Positions 1 to 8,846 of a stretch of DNA of 64,000 bases are shown here, one piece after another. This DNA is from Kineobactrum sediminis (GTDB lineage Bacteria > Pseudomonadota > Gammaproteobacteria > Pseudomonadales > Halieaceae). A model generated the notes under the pieces. It saw only the letters and a list, made by a program, of their open reading frames with translations, did not search any database and was not told where the DNA came from. The position numbers and the translations under genes were made by a program. The DNA is taken from contig NZ_PKLZ01000009.1 in NCBI RefSeq assembly GCF_002868715.1, forward strand, positions 124,001-188,000. The letters are read 5' to 3'. The first letter of the stretch is position 1, and every line of letters begins with the position of its first letter.

Positions 1-290
1 TACAGCGCCTGGCGGCTCTCGCCGCGAACAGTGGTGTTGCCGGCGTTGTCTGCTCGGCGATGGAAGCGCCCGCACTCCGCCGGGAACGCGGTGAAGATTT
101 TGTTCTGGTGACCCCCGGGATTCGCCTGGCCGGTGATGCCGCAGGAGACCAGCGAAGAGTAGTTACCCCGGCCGCCGCCCGCGAGCTTGGCGCCGACTAC
201 CTGGTAATCGGCCGTTCGATAACTGCTTCCAGTGACCCGCTCGCGGCACTGGAGCGAGTACATGAGGAATGGGCGAAAGGACGTCCATAA
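1..290 (+). CDS. pyrF: Orotidine 5'-phosphate decarboxylase, C-terminal part
   Basis: The gene is cut by the left edge; the frame is open from base 3 to the TAA at 288-290, giving about 95 residues. PyrF decarboxylates OMP to UMP, the last step of de novo pyrimidine synthesis, in the cytoplasm. The visible part carries the family's C-terminal signatures: VTPGIR followed by GDQRRVVTP (the phosphate-gripping loop) and GADYLVIGRSIT (the final beta strand and phosphate-binding helix). The end of the protein is complete. It lies about 100 bp before a comEA-like gene on the same strand. Its place next to O-antigen genes is a lineage trait, not a pathway link. Confidence 0.95.
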   Translation, partial: QRLAALAANSGVAGVVCSAMEAPALRRERGEDFVLVTPGIRLAGDAAGDQRRVVTPAAARELGADYLVIGRSITASSDPLAALERVHEEWAKGRP

Positions 291-391
291 CATCATATGT
301 GGTCGCTGGGGGTGCCATTTTGCCCCGGCCTGCTAGAATCTCCCTTGGTACGGATGTGCACGGAAGCAGCATCGTAAATGGAGATTACATT

Positions 392-781
392 ATGAAACCA
401 GCAGAGATTTTCACCTGTTCAATCTACGGGCTCGAATGTTCGGGCACACGATTGGCAAGACACGGAAGCAGGTCCCTGGCAGCGGCATTATTTTGCCTTT
501 TTGTCGGGTTTGGCTCCGGTTTCGCAACCGCGAATACCGGGAATGAGGTAAATGAGGTTGGCGCAGTGGTTGCTGCGCAAAACCAGATGATTAATATCAA
601 TACTGCCGATGCCGCAACCCTGGCGGCGGGATTGCAGGGGGTGGGCGTGGCCCGTGCGGAGGAAATTATCCGTTATCGGGAGGCATACGGGGTATTCAGT
701 TCGCCGGATGAACTGACTGATGTCAAGGGCATCGGGCAGGCAACACTGGACCGGAACAGGGCAGTTATAACACTGGAATAG
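392..781 (+). CDS. ComEA-like helix-hairpin-helix protein
   Basis: A 129-residue protein. The ATG at 392 is chosen because the N-terminal stretch up to about residue 55 reads as a signal or anchor segment (SLAAALFCLFVGFGSGFATA); in-frame codons further upstream would only add unrelated sequence. The last 65 residues form a ComEA-type double helix-hairpin-helix unit: ININTADAATLAAGLQ, GVGVARAEEII and LTDVKGIGQATL, which binds DNA without sequence specificity. In naturally competent bacteria ComEA binds incoming DNA in the periplasm. Small HhH proteins next to wbpM are also common in pseudomonads, where their role is unclear, so competence is only an inference. A good intrinsic terminator follows the gene. 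Confidence 0.85.
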   Translation: MKPAEIFTCSIYGLECSGTRLARHGSRSLAAALFCLFVGFGSGFATANTGNEVNEVGAVVAAQNQMININTADAATLAAGLQGVGVARAEEIIRYREAYGVFSSPDELTDVKGIGQATLDRNRAVITLE

Positions 782-802
782 GGCGGTGGCATCCGTATCA
801 TG

Positions 803-823
803 GGGGCTGAGGCCCCTTTTTTT
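803..823 (+). terminator. Intrinsic terminator after the comEA-like gene
   Basis: A five-base-pair GC stem (GGGGC/GCCCC) with loop TGAG is followed directly by seven T residues. It lies 22 bases after the stop codon of the HhH gene and separates it from the O-antigen genes. Confidence 0.8.
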
Positions 824-900
824 GTGGTGATTCCCGGTCTGGTGCCGGTGCGTGGAGAAACCTGTTTGGCAATGCGAACCCTGGTAGAGACGAGGCGATA

Positions 901-1842
901 GTGAGGACTCTGGTAACGGGCGCAACGGGCTTTATTGGTCGCGAGTTATGCCGGCAACTGGTCGCTCGCGGTGACGATCTGGTAGCCACGAGCCAAAATG
1001 GTGGTGTTCTCCCGGGTGGGCATTATGCGTCACCGCTCGATCTGCAGGGCAGCGTTCCCGAAGCGGCTGCTTTGCAAGGTGTAGACGTTGTCTACCATCT
1101 CGCCGGTGTCGCGCATCAATACGCTGAAGCAGTACGCTACGATGCTGTCAATTACCACGCTACCATGGCCATGGCGCGTGCCGCGCACCAGGCTGGTGTG
1201 GGTTATTTCGTGTATCTCAGCAGTGTCAAAGCCATGGGGCTCCAAGCGGATGGCAAGCCCCGCGCGGAAGGTGATACGGTCGAGCCAGGGGACGCCTATG
1301 GTGCCTCAAAATGGCGTGCTGAGTGTGACCTGCGTGCGGAATTTTCGGGGGGCGCAATGACAGTGATTATCCTTCGTCCCGCAGTGGTCTACGGTGCCGC
1401 TCTGAAAGGAAACCTGAAGCTGTTGTTACAGGCCGCGCGGCTCGGCCTGCCCGCACCCCCGGCGGGGGGCGCTCGTTCGATGGTCGGCGTCACCGATCTT
1501 GCAGCGCTCTTGTGTACGCTGCCATCCGGAGGGTTCAGTGGCCTGCATACATGGATTGTGACCGATGGGCAGGCTTATTCCACGCGGGAGATGTACGCCA
1601 TTTTGCGAATGGCGCTACAACGCCCGGTACGTAACTGGCAGGCACCCCTGTGGCTTTGGCGTACTTTCGCGGCGCTGCTTGACCGCTGGCAGCGGCAGCC
1701 CAGCGGAACCAGCTTTGGTAAATTGTTCGACACTGAGGTCTACAGTAACTCAGCCCTTTTGGCCGCCACCAACTGGCGTCCACGGCAGAGCCTGGCGACC
1801 ATGGCATCGGAGCTCGTGTCCGGGGAGAGGCTGGACAGATGA
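901..1842 (+). CDS. NAD-dependent sugar epimerase/dehydratase (WbpV/GalE-like)
   Basis: A 313-residue extended SDR enzyme starting at GTG 901. It has the NAD(P)-binding glycine motif VTGATGFIGRE at the very N terminus, the YLSS strand near residue 107 and the catalytic YGASK (Tyr-X3-Lys) near residue 137. Enzymes of this group epimerise or reduce UDP-linked sugars. Beside a WbpL-type transferase and a WbpM-type dehydratase, the likely role is making the UDP-FucNAc or UDP-QuiNAc type precursor of the O antigen, as WbpV does in Pseudomonas. The stop overlaps the next start (ATGA), so the two are translationally coupled. The exact sugar product cannot be read from sequence. Confidence 0.85.
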   Translation: MRTLVTGATGFIGRELCRQLVARGDDLVATSQNGGVLPGGHYASPLDLQGSVPEAAALQGVDVVYHLAGVAHQYAEAVRYDAVNYHATMAMARAAHQAGVGYFVYLSSVKAMGLQADGKPRAEGDTVEPGDAYGASKWRAECDLRAEFSGGAMTVIILRPAVVYGAALKGNLKLLLQAARLGLPAPPAGGARSMVGVTDLAALLCTLPSGGFSGLHTWIVTDGQAYSTREMYAILRMALQRPVRNWQAPLWLWRTFAALLDRWQRQPSGTSFGKLFDTEVYSNSALLAATNWRPRQSLATMASELVSGERLDR

Positions 1843-2852
1843 TATTGCCATTGTTGCTGGCGCCGCTGTTGGCGGCCTTGCTTTGCGGACTGTACCTGAG
1901 GTTGGCGCAGCGCCGCCATTGGCTGGATCAACCCAATGCGCGCAGTTCCCATAGTAAGCCAACACCTCATGGAGGCGGCGTAGGGTTATTATCGGCATTT
2001 GTCCTGGCTTCAATCCTTGCCGCGTCCGAAGGTATGCTACGCGACCCATTCTGGTGGCAACTGTCGAGTCTTGCCCTGGTGTTGATGGTTATTGGCATCG
2101 TTGATGATCTGGTCAATCTTCCGGTGTGGCTGCGCCTCGTTGGTTACAGTATCTGTTGTAGCCTGTTGCTGGTGGTACTGGCGGGGGGAGACTGGTTGCC
2201 CCCGGGCATAAGTCCGTGGTTGCTTTGGCCGCTATTGTTATTCGGTTTGCTCTGGTTGCTCAATCTCTACAATTTCATGGATGGGATTGATGGCCTGGCT
2301 GCGATTCAGTGTTTTTTGGCCTGTAGTGGGGCGAGCTTACTCGGGTTCCTCGGCGGTGCTGCCGATTACGCTCTGTTCTGCCTGCTGTTGGCGCTGAGTC
2401 AGCTGGGTTTCCTGGTCTGGAACTGGCCGCCGGCACGACTGTTTATGGGCGATGCGGGTAGCATCCCCATCGGCTTTCTTCTGGGTGGGCTGGCACTTTA
2501 TGGCGCCGGTAGTAGCGCCGTGCCTCTGGGTTGCTGGCTGGTATTGCTGGCCGCTTTCATTACCGATGCGACATGGACGTTGCTGGATCGATGGCGCCGG
2601 GGTGAATACCTGGCCGCGGCGCACAGGGACCATGCCTATCAGCGCCTGAGCCGGTACTGGCAGTCACACCTTGCGGTGGACCTGTTGTTGGTGGTTCTGA
2701 ATGCCCTGTGGCTATTTCCCATAGCCCTGGCTGCATGGCGTTGGCCGCAGCATCAGGTTGCGCTGGTTATGCTGGCGTATGTGCCACTTTTAGTGGCTAT
2801 GTACTCTATCCGTGCCGTTGAAGTGCCCTCCGTCAGTCGTGGCAATCGTTAG
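1839..2852 (+). CDS. wbpL: Undecaprenyl-phosphate sugar-1-phosphate transferase (WbpL/WecA family)
   Basis: A 337-residue polytopic membrane protein of glycosyltransferase family 4 (MraY/WecA/WbpL) with roughly ten hydrophobic helices. Family signatures are present: PTPHGGGVGLL near the N terminus, GIVDDLVNLPV, LNLYNFMDGIDGLA (catalytic acidic loop) and RLFMGDAGSIPIGF. It moves a sugar-1-phosphate from a UDP-sugar to undecaprenyl phosphate at the inner face of the inner membrane, which starts O-antigen repeat assembly. It overlaps the epimerase gene by four bases and precedes the dehydratase gene. WbpL is preferred over WecA because of the wbpV-wbpL-wbpM order. Confidence 0.9.
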   Translation: MILPLLLAPLLAALLCGLYLRLAQRRHWLDQPNARSSHSKPTPHGGGVGLLSAFVLASILAASEGMLRDPFWWQLSSLALVLMVIGIVDDLVNLPVWLRLVGYSICCSLLLVVLAGGDWLPPGISPWLLWPLLLFGLLWLLNLYNFMDGIDGLAAIQCFLACSGASLLGFLGGAADYALFCLLLALSQLGFLVWNWPPARLFMGDAGSIPIGFLLGGLALYGAGSSAVPLGCWLVLLAAFITDATWTLLDRWRRGEYLAAAHRDHAYQRLSRYWQSHLAVDLLLVVLNALWLFPIALAAWRWPQHQVALVMLAYVPLLVAMYSIRAVEVPSVSRGNR

Positions 2853-3081
2853 CGGGCTGTTGAAGCAGGTACCCGCGGCATACCTCGTATAACTATTTCA
2901 AGCTTGCAAAGGTATTTTTTGGTAATCCGACCTTTCCTGTTATCGCTGCTGGCATGGCGAGCCCCGAGGCTATAGCCTAGTATTGGCGGTGGATGGCTTG
3001 CACAAACAATTAACAGAGGGAAAGCGCTTGCACTATCGTTTTGACAGAATAGTACTGCGCGGGACGTTACAGGTTCTGGCG

Positions 3082-5082
3082 GTGTTTCGTAATGCGCTGG
3101 AAAAACTCATTGAATTACCACGTAATACCAAACAGACCCTGCTGCTCATCCTCGATATGGTCTTTATTCTGGCCGCGATGTGGTCTGCAGTGGCCGTGCG
3201 CTACGGTACTGCAGAGTTTCCGGTGGGTGCTACTGAAATATTCTGCGGTATTTTCACGGTTATCGTCAGTGCCGTTATCTTCCTGCGGCTGGGCCTCTAC
3301 CGGGCGGTTATCCGGTTCATGGGACAGCAGGCCATCTGGGCGGTTATCACTGCAGTCACCTACTCCAGTCTGGTGCTCGCTGCGGCGTTGTTTTTTACCC
3401 AGGCTGATGTTCCGCGGGCCATGCCATTTATCTACTGGGGTATCGCGCTCCTGCTGATTGGCGGCAGCCGGCTCACGGTGCGGGCTTATTATCAAGCCAA
3501 GCTCCGCTCCCTGTCCTGCAATGTCATTATCTACGGGGCCGGTCAGTCCGGTCGCCAGTTGCTCACCGCCCTGCATCAGGGCGACCAGTATCGCGCCGTC
3601 GTCTTTGTAGATGACGACGCCCGCTTGCAGCGTTCCGTGATCAACGGGTTGCAGGTCGCGCGTCCTGAAGACCTCCGGCGCCTCATTGGCGAGCACAATA
3701 TCACCCAGGTACTACTGGCCATACCTGCCGCTTCACCAGAGCGCCGTCGCGAGATCATTAACTCCCTGGTTGGCCTGCCGGTGCATGTACGCACAATCCC
3801 AAGGATTACCGAACTGGTGACGGGGCGCGCCAGTGTCAACCAGATTCAGGACATCGAGCTGGATGATTTGCTCGGTCGCGACCTGGTGCCTCCCCACCCC
3901 GAGCTGATTGATCGCTGTATCACCAGCAAGATAGTGATGGTTACCGGCGCGGGAGGCTCAATAGGTTCTGAATTGTGCCGCCAGATTCTTATGTCCGGTC
4001 CGAGAGAGTTACTTTTATTCGATAATTCGGAATATGCACTTTACAGGATCGAACGCGAATTACGGGAGCTTCGGCTAACGCTCGACGTTGATGTGGAAAT
4101 TGTCGCCCTATTGGGCTCGGTGCAGGATCAGCGCCGGCTGGAGGCTGTGTTTCGTACATTTTCGGTGCAAACGGTCTACCACGCCGCTGCTTACAAGCAT
4201 GTGCCAATGGTTGAGTACAATGTGGCTGAAGGTGTTGCCAATAACGTGTTCGGTACCTGGTATGCCGCGGAGGCCGCACGCAAGGTGGGCGTTGAAACCT
4301 TTGTCCTGGTATCTACGGACAAGGCAGTGCGACCCACCAACATTATGGGTGCCTCCAAGCGCTTTGCTGAGATGGTCTTGCAGGGGCTTGCCCAGCAGGC
4401 CCCTCGCACCCGTTTTTGCATGGTGCGTTTCGGTAACGTGCTGGGTTCCTCGGGTTCAGTGGTTCCGCTCTTCCGGGAGCAGATCAAGCGTGGTGGCCCG
4501 GTTACGGTCACCCATCCGGAAGTTTCCCGCTATTTCATGAGCATTCAGGAAGCGGCGCAACTGGTACTTCAGGCGGGGGCCATGGGAACCGGTGGCGATC
4601 TGTTTGTACTCAATATGGGTGAACCGGTGCGGATCATCGATCTCGCACGGCGCATGATTCGGCTCAGTGGCTATGAAACCCAGCTGGACAGTTACGTCCC
4701 GGATGCCGTGCAGATTGAGTTCACCGGCTTGCGGCCGGGAGAGAAACTGCATGAAGAGCTGCTGCTGGGAGGCAACGTGGCAGGAACCGGGCACCCGATG
4801 ATTATGCGTGCCGAAGAAGAGTGTTTGTCCTACACCCGGATCCACGGTTTACTGACGGAATTGATTCGTTTCTGCGACACTATGGATTGCGACGGAATTA
4901 CCTCAGTGTTGCATGCAGCCGTAAGCGGCTTTGGCAATCATGAGGTGCGATACGACCATGTCTGGCTCAGGCAGGGTAAGGGGCGCCTCGGGTTACTGTC
5001 CGGAACCAAGCCGAAGTCCAAGCCGGGTCCCGCCGTGGTGGCGCGCTCAAATGTACAGGAATTATTTCCGGACAAGTCCTGA
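3082..5082 (+). CDS. wbpM: WbpM-type membrane nucleotide-sugar 4,6-dehydratase
   Basis: A large two-domain FlaA1/WbpM/PglF protein. The N-terminal third has four membrane helices, then a first Rossmann unit (IIYGAGQSGRQLL), then the catalytic SDR domain (VMVTGAGGSIGSELC). The SDR Tyr-X3-Lys is replaced by Met-X3-Lys (NIMGASKRFAE), typical of UDP-GlcNAc 4,6-dehydratases of this class. GTG 3082 gives 666 residues, close to the usual WbpM length of about 665, and places the family-like N terminus (FRNALEKLIELPRN) right after the start. The frame stays open upstream, with TTG 2983 and TTG 3028 as alternatives; the latter has a GAGGG eight bases before it. The enzyme makes the 4-keto-6-deoxy intermediate for QuiNAc/FucNAc-type sugars. 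Confidence 0.92.
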   Translation: MFRNALEKLIELPRNTKQTLLLILDMVFILAAMWSAVAVRYGTAEFPVGATEIFCGIFTVIVSAVIFLRLGLYRAVIRFMGQQAIWAVITAVTYSSLVLAAALFFTQADVPRAMPFIYWGIALLLIGGSRLTVRAYYQAKLRSLSCNVIIYGAGQSGRQLLTALHQGDQYRAVVFVDDDARLQRSVINGLQVARPEDLRRLIGEHNITQVLLAIPAASPERRREIINSLVGLPVHVRTIPRITELVTGRASVNQIQDIELDDLLGRDLVPPHPELIDRCITSKIVMVTGAGGSIGSELCRQILMSGPRELLLFDNSEYALYRIERELRELRLTLDVDVEIVALLGSVQDQRRLEAVFRTFSVQTVYHAAAYKHVPMVEYNVAEGVANNVFGTWYAAEAARKVGVETFVLVSTDKAVRPTNIMGASKRFAEMVLQGLAQQAPRTRFCMVRFGNVLGSSGSVVPLFREQIKRGGPVTVTHPEVSRYFMSIQEAAQLVLQAGAMGTGGDLFVLNMGEPVRIIDLARRMIRLSGYETQLDSYVPDAVQIEFTGLRPGEKLHEELLLGGNVAGTGHPMIMRAEEECLSYTRIHGLLTELIRFCDTMDCDGITSVLHAAVSGFGNHEVRYDHVWLRQGKGRLGLLSGTKPKSKPGPAVVARSNVQELFPDKS

Positions 5083-5108
5083 AAATGACTGGTTAAGGTA
5101 GTTGATTA

Positions 5109-6065
5109 ATGAATTATGATGTTTTCAACGGGGACGCAGACGGGCTCTGTGCCCTGGTGCAATTGCGTCAGGCTGAACCGCGGGATGCGGTACTTGTTAC
5201 CGGCGTCAAGCGCGACATTGAGTTACTGGGGCAGGTTCGCGCAACTCCCGGAGACCAGGTAACGGTGCTTGATGTCTCCCTCGACAAGAATCGGAATGAT
5301 CTCGAGCGAGTTCTCGCAGAAGGCGCCAGTGTATTTTATTGCGACCACCACTTTGCCGGTGAGATACCCCGGAACCCGCAGCTTCACACGCTTATTAATC
5401 CTGCGGCTGATGTCTGCACGAGTTTGTTGGTCAACAACTACTTGCAGGGCGCTTATAGGGCCTGGGCGGTAGTGGGTACCTTTGGCGACAATCTTCGCGA
5501 TAGCGCCCACCGCATTGCCCGCCCCCTGGCGCTTGCCGAAGCAGATCTACAGCAGCTTGAAAACCTCGGTATTTACATCAACTACAACGGGTACGGGTCC
5601 AGACTGGAGGATCTTCACTTTACCCCCGAAGCACTCTATCGCCTGATCAGCCCGTTTTCGGATCCGTTTGCGTTCATGCAGGAGGGCGCCGAACATTTTG
5701 AGCGCCTTGAGACGGGTTATCACGAGGATATGACGGCTGCCGGTAAGCTGGCACCGGAATACCGCGACAGCGCTACGGCCGTTTACCTGTTGCCTGAAGC
5801 GGCATGGGCGCGGCGAGTGAGTGGCGTTTTCGGCAACGACCTTGCCAACGCCGAGCCGGAGCGAGCCCACGCCGTAGTCACCGGCAAGACCGATGGCAAC
5901 TTTCTGGTCAGCGTGCGTGCTCCGCTGGCAAACAAGACCGGTGCCGACGTTTTATGCCGACAGTTTCCCAGCGGTGGTGGTCGTGCCGCCGCCGCCGGTA
6001 TCAATGACCTGCCCGCAGATGAGTTGCCGGTATTCATTGACCGGTTTGCCGCCTTCTACGGCTGA
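5109..6065 (+). CDS. DHH-family phosphoesterase
   Basis: A 318-residue protein with the DHH superfamily layout. An N-terminal metal-binding DADG (NGDADGLCALV), the diagnostic DHH triad in FYCDHHFAGEIP near residue 79, and a C-terminal DHHA1-like glycine-rich segment (PSGGGRAAAAGI) are all visible. The superfamily includes RecJ, NrnA oligoribonucleases and cyclic-dinucleotide phosphodiesterases. This compact cytoplasmic version lacks PAS, GGDEF or exonuclease accessory domains, so its substrate is unknown; a nano-RNase or a small phosphodiester hydrolase is most likely. It starts 26 bases after wbpM, perhaps in the same transcript. Confidence 0.8.
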   Translation: MNYDVFNGDADGLCALVQLRQAEPRDAVLVTGVKRDIELLGQVRATPGDQVTVLDVSLDKNRNDLERVLAEGASVFYCDHHFAGEIPRNPQLHTLINPAADVCTSLLVNNYLQGAYRAWAVVGTFGDNLRDSAHRIARPLALAEADLQQLENLGIYINYNGYGSRLEDLHFTPEALYRLISPFSDPFAFMQEGAEHFERLETGYHEDMTAAGKLAPEYRDSATAVYLLPEAAWARRVSGVFGNDLANAEPERAHAVVTGKTDGNFLVSVRAPLANKTGADVLCRQFPSGGGRAAAAGINDLPADELPVFIDRFAAFYG

Positions 6066-6113
6066 CAGTTTGGCATGAGTCATTGACCCGACTGCGGGCG
6101 GCAGGCAGTGCGG

Positions 6114-6716
6114 TTAACCGGCCTGCCTGCTGTTGCTCTGGATGCCGCCGGTAACGGCAATACGCATGGCTTCTTCCACGCTGATCTTTAAGGGCTGTAC
6201 CTTGCTTGCAGGAAGGTAGACCGTGTAGCCACCCAACTGGTAGCTCATGGGTAGATAGACACCGATAATATCTTCACCGCTGTCGGTGTTCGGTATCAGC
6301 TTTTTTGCGGTATCGCGTGCGGTAACAAAGCCGATGAGACGCATATTGTCCTGTACCTCAACCAGGACTACGGAATCCGCGCCACTCTCTTTGGTAATAC
6401 TGAAGGCGCGCAAAACATCCTGGATGGCACCGTGGACCGATTTCACCAGCGGAATCCGGCTTAGGAAAACATCCCCGAGTCGCAACAGGTGACGGATAAC
6501 ATAGGCGTCAACCAGGATGCCGGTAGCGATCAGTAACAGCACCGCGGAAACCAGCCCCATACCGGCAAAATACCACTCTTCCGGCAGTAGGGTGCGCAAT
6601 ACGGTGCCTGCCACTGATTCCATCGCGGCCAGCAGCCAGTAGACCAGGTAAATGGTTAGCGCAACCGGGAGTACGGCGACCAGGCCGCGCAAGGCAAGTG
6701 ATGCCAGGCGTTTCAT
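6114..6716 (-). CDS. DUF502 family inner-membrane protein
   Basis: A 200-residue protein. ATG 6716 is supported by an AAGGA seven bases upstream and by a hydrophobic N terminus directly after the start. It has two membrane helices (about residues 7-30 and 50-72), then a soluble domain with the family's GDVFLSRIPLVKSVHGA and IGVYLPMSYQLGGYTVYLP segments. DUF502 proteins have no settled function in bacteria; plant relatives are linked to membrane trafficking and stress. It is convergent with the DHH gene, and the short gap carries a partial inverted repeat (GCAGGCAG/CTGCCTGC) without a T tract. Confidence 0.85.
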   Translation of the reverse strand: MKRLASLALRGLVAVLPVALTIYLVYWLLAAMESVAGTVLRTLLPEEWYFAGMGLVSAVLLLIATGILVDAYVIRHLLRLGDVFLSRIPLVKSVHGAIQDVLRAFSITKESGADSVVLVEVQDNMRLIGFVTARDTAKKLIPNTDSGEDIIGVYLPMSYQLGGYTVYLPASKVQPLKISVEEAMRIAVTGGIQSNSRQAG

Positions 6717-7178
6717 TGGAATTCCTTTTTGTCTTGGTAATGTACAGGTGAGCCATAAAATTGCGCTCATGTTGTGAGCGTTACAAGATATACCATAAAT
6801 GGTCGAAGCGTGAGGTTACCGGGCCACCCAAACCAGGCAACCCCGGGAATGAAAAATGTCGGCTTTTTTTACAGTTATGATATGTTTGGGAGGCTATGTG
6901 TGGTTGTCCTCCGCTTGCTGAGTTCAACTGATTGAATTTGCTGGGGTTTTATTTTTCGCTCTTGGCTGGCTTGAAACTTGCTGCGTTTCGAACATTAAAA
7001 AAGGGGCATCAACAAAGCCCATTTTTTAAAGGACACGACTGAAACAGTACCAGGATATAACAGGAAAACACTCGGGTGATCGTGCAAAGCTGATTTCGGA
7101 ACGTGTGAATGCCCGGAGAAAAATCAACAATAAAGATGCCGCTTCCCAAGAGATGCATCTTGTTACCGGAGGCACGTA
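6717..7178. other. Long intergenic/leader region
   Basis: A 462-base gap between the divergent DUF502 gene and the secreted protein gene. It is AT-richer than its surroundings. It holds one terminator-like hairpin (6997-7027) and a 45-codon frame, without an ATG, that is open from about 7029 and ends TAA at 7177-7179, overlapping the ATG of the next gene (TAATG). A GGA with few bases to an in-frame CTG lies near its start, and a GTG lies internally. No recognised protein is encoded. Confidence 0.5.
6997..7027. terminator. Terminator-like hairpin in a 5' leader
   Basis: Six A residues plus GGGGC pair with GCCC plus six T residues, with one mismatch and a nine-base loop. It is symmetrical enough to work on either strand. 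No plus-strand gene ends upstream, so if it acts on the plus strand it would attenuate the leader of the secreted protein gene. Confidence 0.4.
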
Positions 7179-8846
7179 ATGAATAAGTTGACCAGTAAAG
7201 CCCTGTTAACCCTGGCGCTCGGATCCTGTCTGGCGTCGCTTGCGCAGGCGGGTCCGCCGTTGAGTCCGGCGCCTGATATTGACTATAAACCCATTCCGAC
7301 GACGGGCACAGGGTTGCTGGATATTGATTTCCGCAACGAGGACTATCTCAAGCTCAATATCATCAAGGTCACCACCGAAGACGGTGAGCTGGTGACGGAT
7401 ATCGATTGCGACGATAATCCAAACGATGGTGATCCATCGCTCCTGGACGGCCTCGGGATCGGTTTTTCTGGCGACGGGAGTGACTGCGACGACGGTATTG
7501 ACCGCGGCGAAAGTATCACCGTCACCGTCGACGCGGGGGACGCCGACGGCCAGGCCGCGTTCGACATCAACGGTATATGGCTGACCGACTTCACACCGGA
7601 CAAGAAAGGTGACGCAGGTGAAATCGACCTGACGGGTGTCACCGCCTCTGACAACCGTGCCTACCGTTTTTCCGCGAAGGATATTGACAAGAGCCAGCTT
7701 GCGACTGTAAATCCCAACGGTGATCTTTTTGTCGGTTTCGGGGAAACCCTACGCATGACCGCCGCCGTGATATCCGGTAGCAGTGGCCGGTTTTCAGTTG
7801 CCGGTTTTGCGCAAACCCCTATTGACATAATCGACGGAGGGGCCTGCCCGAGCAACCCCGGTGGTAATACAGACGCGTGTAAGGCGGAACTCGCCAAGAA
7901 TGTATTTCTTGACCTGGAAGCGTCAAAGGATAAGCCGGGCGATCGCGGCGTTGGCGGTACCATATTTAAGAATGGTGTCTATGTTATCCAAGATACACGC
8001 GGCCACTGTAAGCTTGAACCAAATGGCGAAGCTCCTAGGGAGCTTTCGATACACCTGAATGCGGACAACTACGCCGAACTCAAGATGCAGCCCCATCAAT
8101 GTGGTTATCCCGAGAGCCCGGGTGGGATACCGGTTATTTACGTATTGGATATCGATGGCAGCCGGCTCGATGTGGCAGAGGACACCATTACCGCCCGGTT
8201 TGAAGATGACAGCAATGATGCCGGCACACCTGACATTTATTTCTGCGACGCCCCCGACCCGGCCTTTCGCCCAGCTTATGGGTGGCTACCCAAAAGCGCC
8301 ATAAACCCAACAACCGGTCGCTTCGATGAAATCCCCGTGCTCGATGCCGCAGGCGAAGTGGTACGGGACCTTCAGGATGTTACTACCGGGCCCTGCGGCA
8401 GTGGTCGTGGCGATTTCTCGCGCTACTCGTATGTGGTCTATCACTGGGTGAACCGTGTAGAGGCTGCTGATACCACCTACGATGCAGTAATCAGCGACCG
8501 CATTCTGCAATTACAGGCCTATGTCGATGGCCTGTTTCCCTGTGTGCAGCAGGGTGTTAACCAGTCGACGCTGAGCAGTGATGTCGGTCGTATTCAAAAG
8601 AGCTTTGCCGGTGGGCGTTACGATCAGGCGCTGGGCTATGTCAGGGAGATGCGACAGGATGTTCTCGACCCCCGTCTTAATGACGAAATTGCGGCTGATG
8701 GCTGTTTCTTTGATTTGATGGGAGAGTCTTATTCTTATACGCCCGACTATGTTGTCAATCAGACTGTCCCCGCGAATGCTGTAGGCAACCTGCTGGTCCA
8801 GCTGAATCATCTGGAATGGATGATCCGGACCACGGTGCTCGAATAG
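7179..8846 (+). CDS. Unrecognised secreted acidic protein
   Basis: A 555-residue protein I do not recognise. ATG 7179 has a good GGAGG about seven bases upstream. Residues 1-24 form a clear Sec signal peptide ending SLAQA before GPP. The mature part is rich in Asp and Gly, with Asp-dense stretches (DIDCDDNPNDGDPSLLDG and DCDDGIDRGE around residues 72-110) that look like calcium-binding loops. The middle reads as beta-sandwich-like sequence (ITVTVDAGDADGQ), and the last 110 residues are more helical with paired cysteines. It is likely periplasmic or extracellular. Its stop codon sits in the loop of a 25-bp perfect hairpin. Whether it belongs functionally with the downstream RyR/TIR operon is unknown. 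Confidence 0.8.
   Translation: MNKLTSKALLTLALGSCLASLAQAGPPLSPAPDIDYKPIPTTGTGLLDIDFRNEDYLKLNIIKVTTEDGELVTDIDCDDNPNDGDPSLLDGLGIGFSGDGSDCDDGIDRGESITVTVDAGDADGQAAFDINGIWLTDFTPDKKGDAGEIDLTGVTASDNRAYRFSAKDIDKSQLATVNPNGDLFVGFGETLRMTAAVISGSSGRFSVAGFAQTPIDIIDGGACPSNPGGNTDACKAELAKNVFLDLEASKDKPGDRGVGGTIFKNGVYVIQDTRGHCKLEPNGEAPRELSIHLNADNYAELKMQPHQCGYPESPGGIPVIYVLDIDGSRLDVAEDTITARFEDDSNDAGTPDIYFCDAPDPAFRPAYGWLPKSAINPTTGRFDEIPVLDAAGEVVRDLQDVTTGPCGSGRGDFSRYSYVVYHWVNRVEAADTTYDAVISDRILQLQAYVDGLFPCVQQGVNQSTLSSDVGRIQKSFAGGRYDQALGYVREMRQDVLDPRLNDEIAADGCFFDLMGESYSYTPDYVVNQTVPANAVGNLLVQLNHLEWMIRTTVLE

Noticed and set aside
3115-3696. 193-residue minus-strand frame inside wbpM
   Set aside because: It lies wholly antisense to a well-supported gene and has no family motif.
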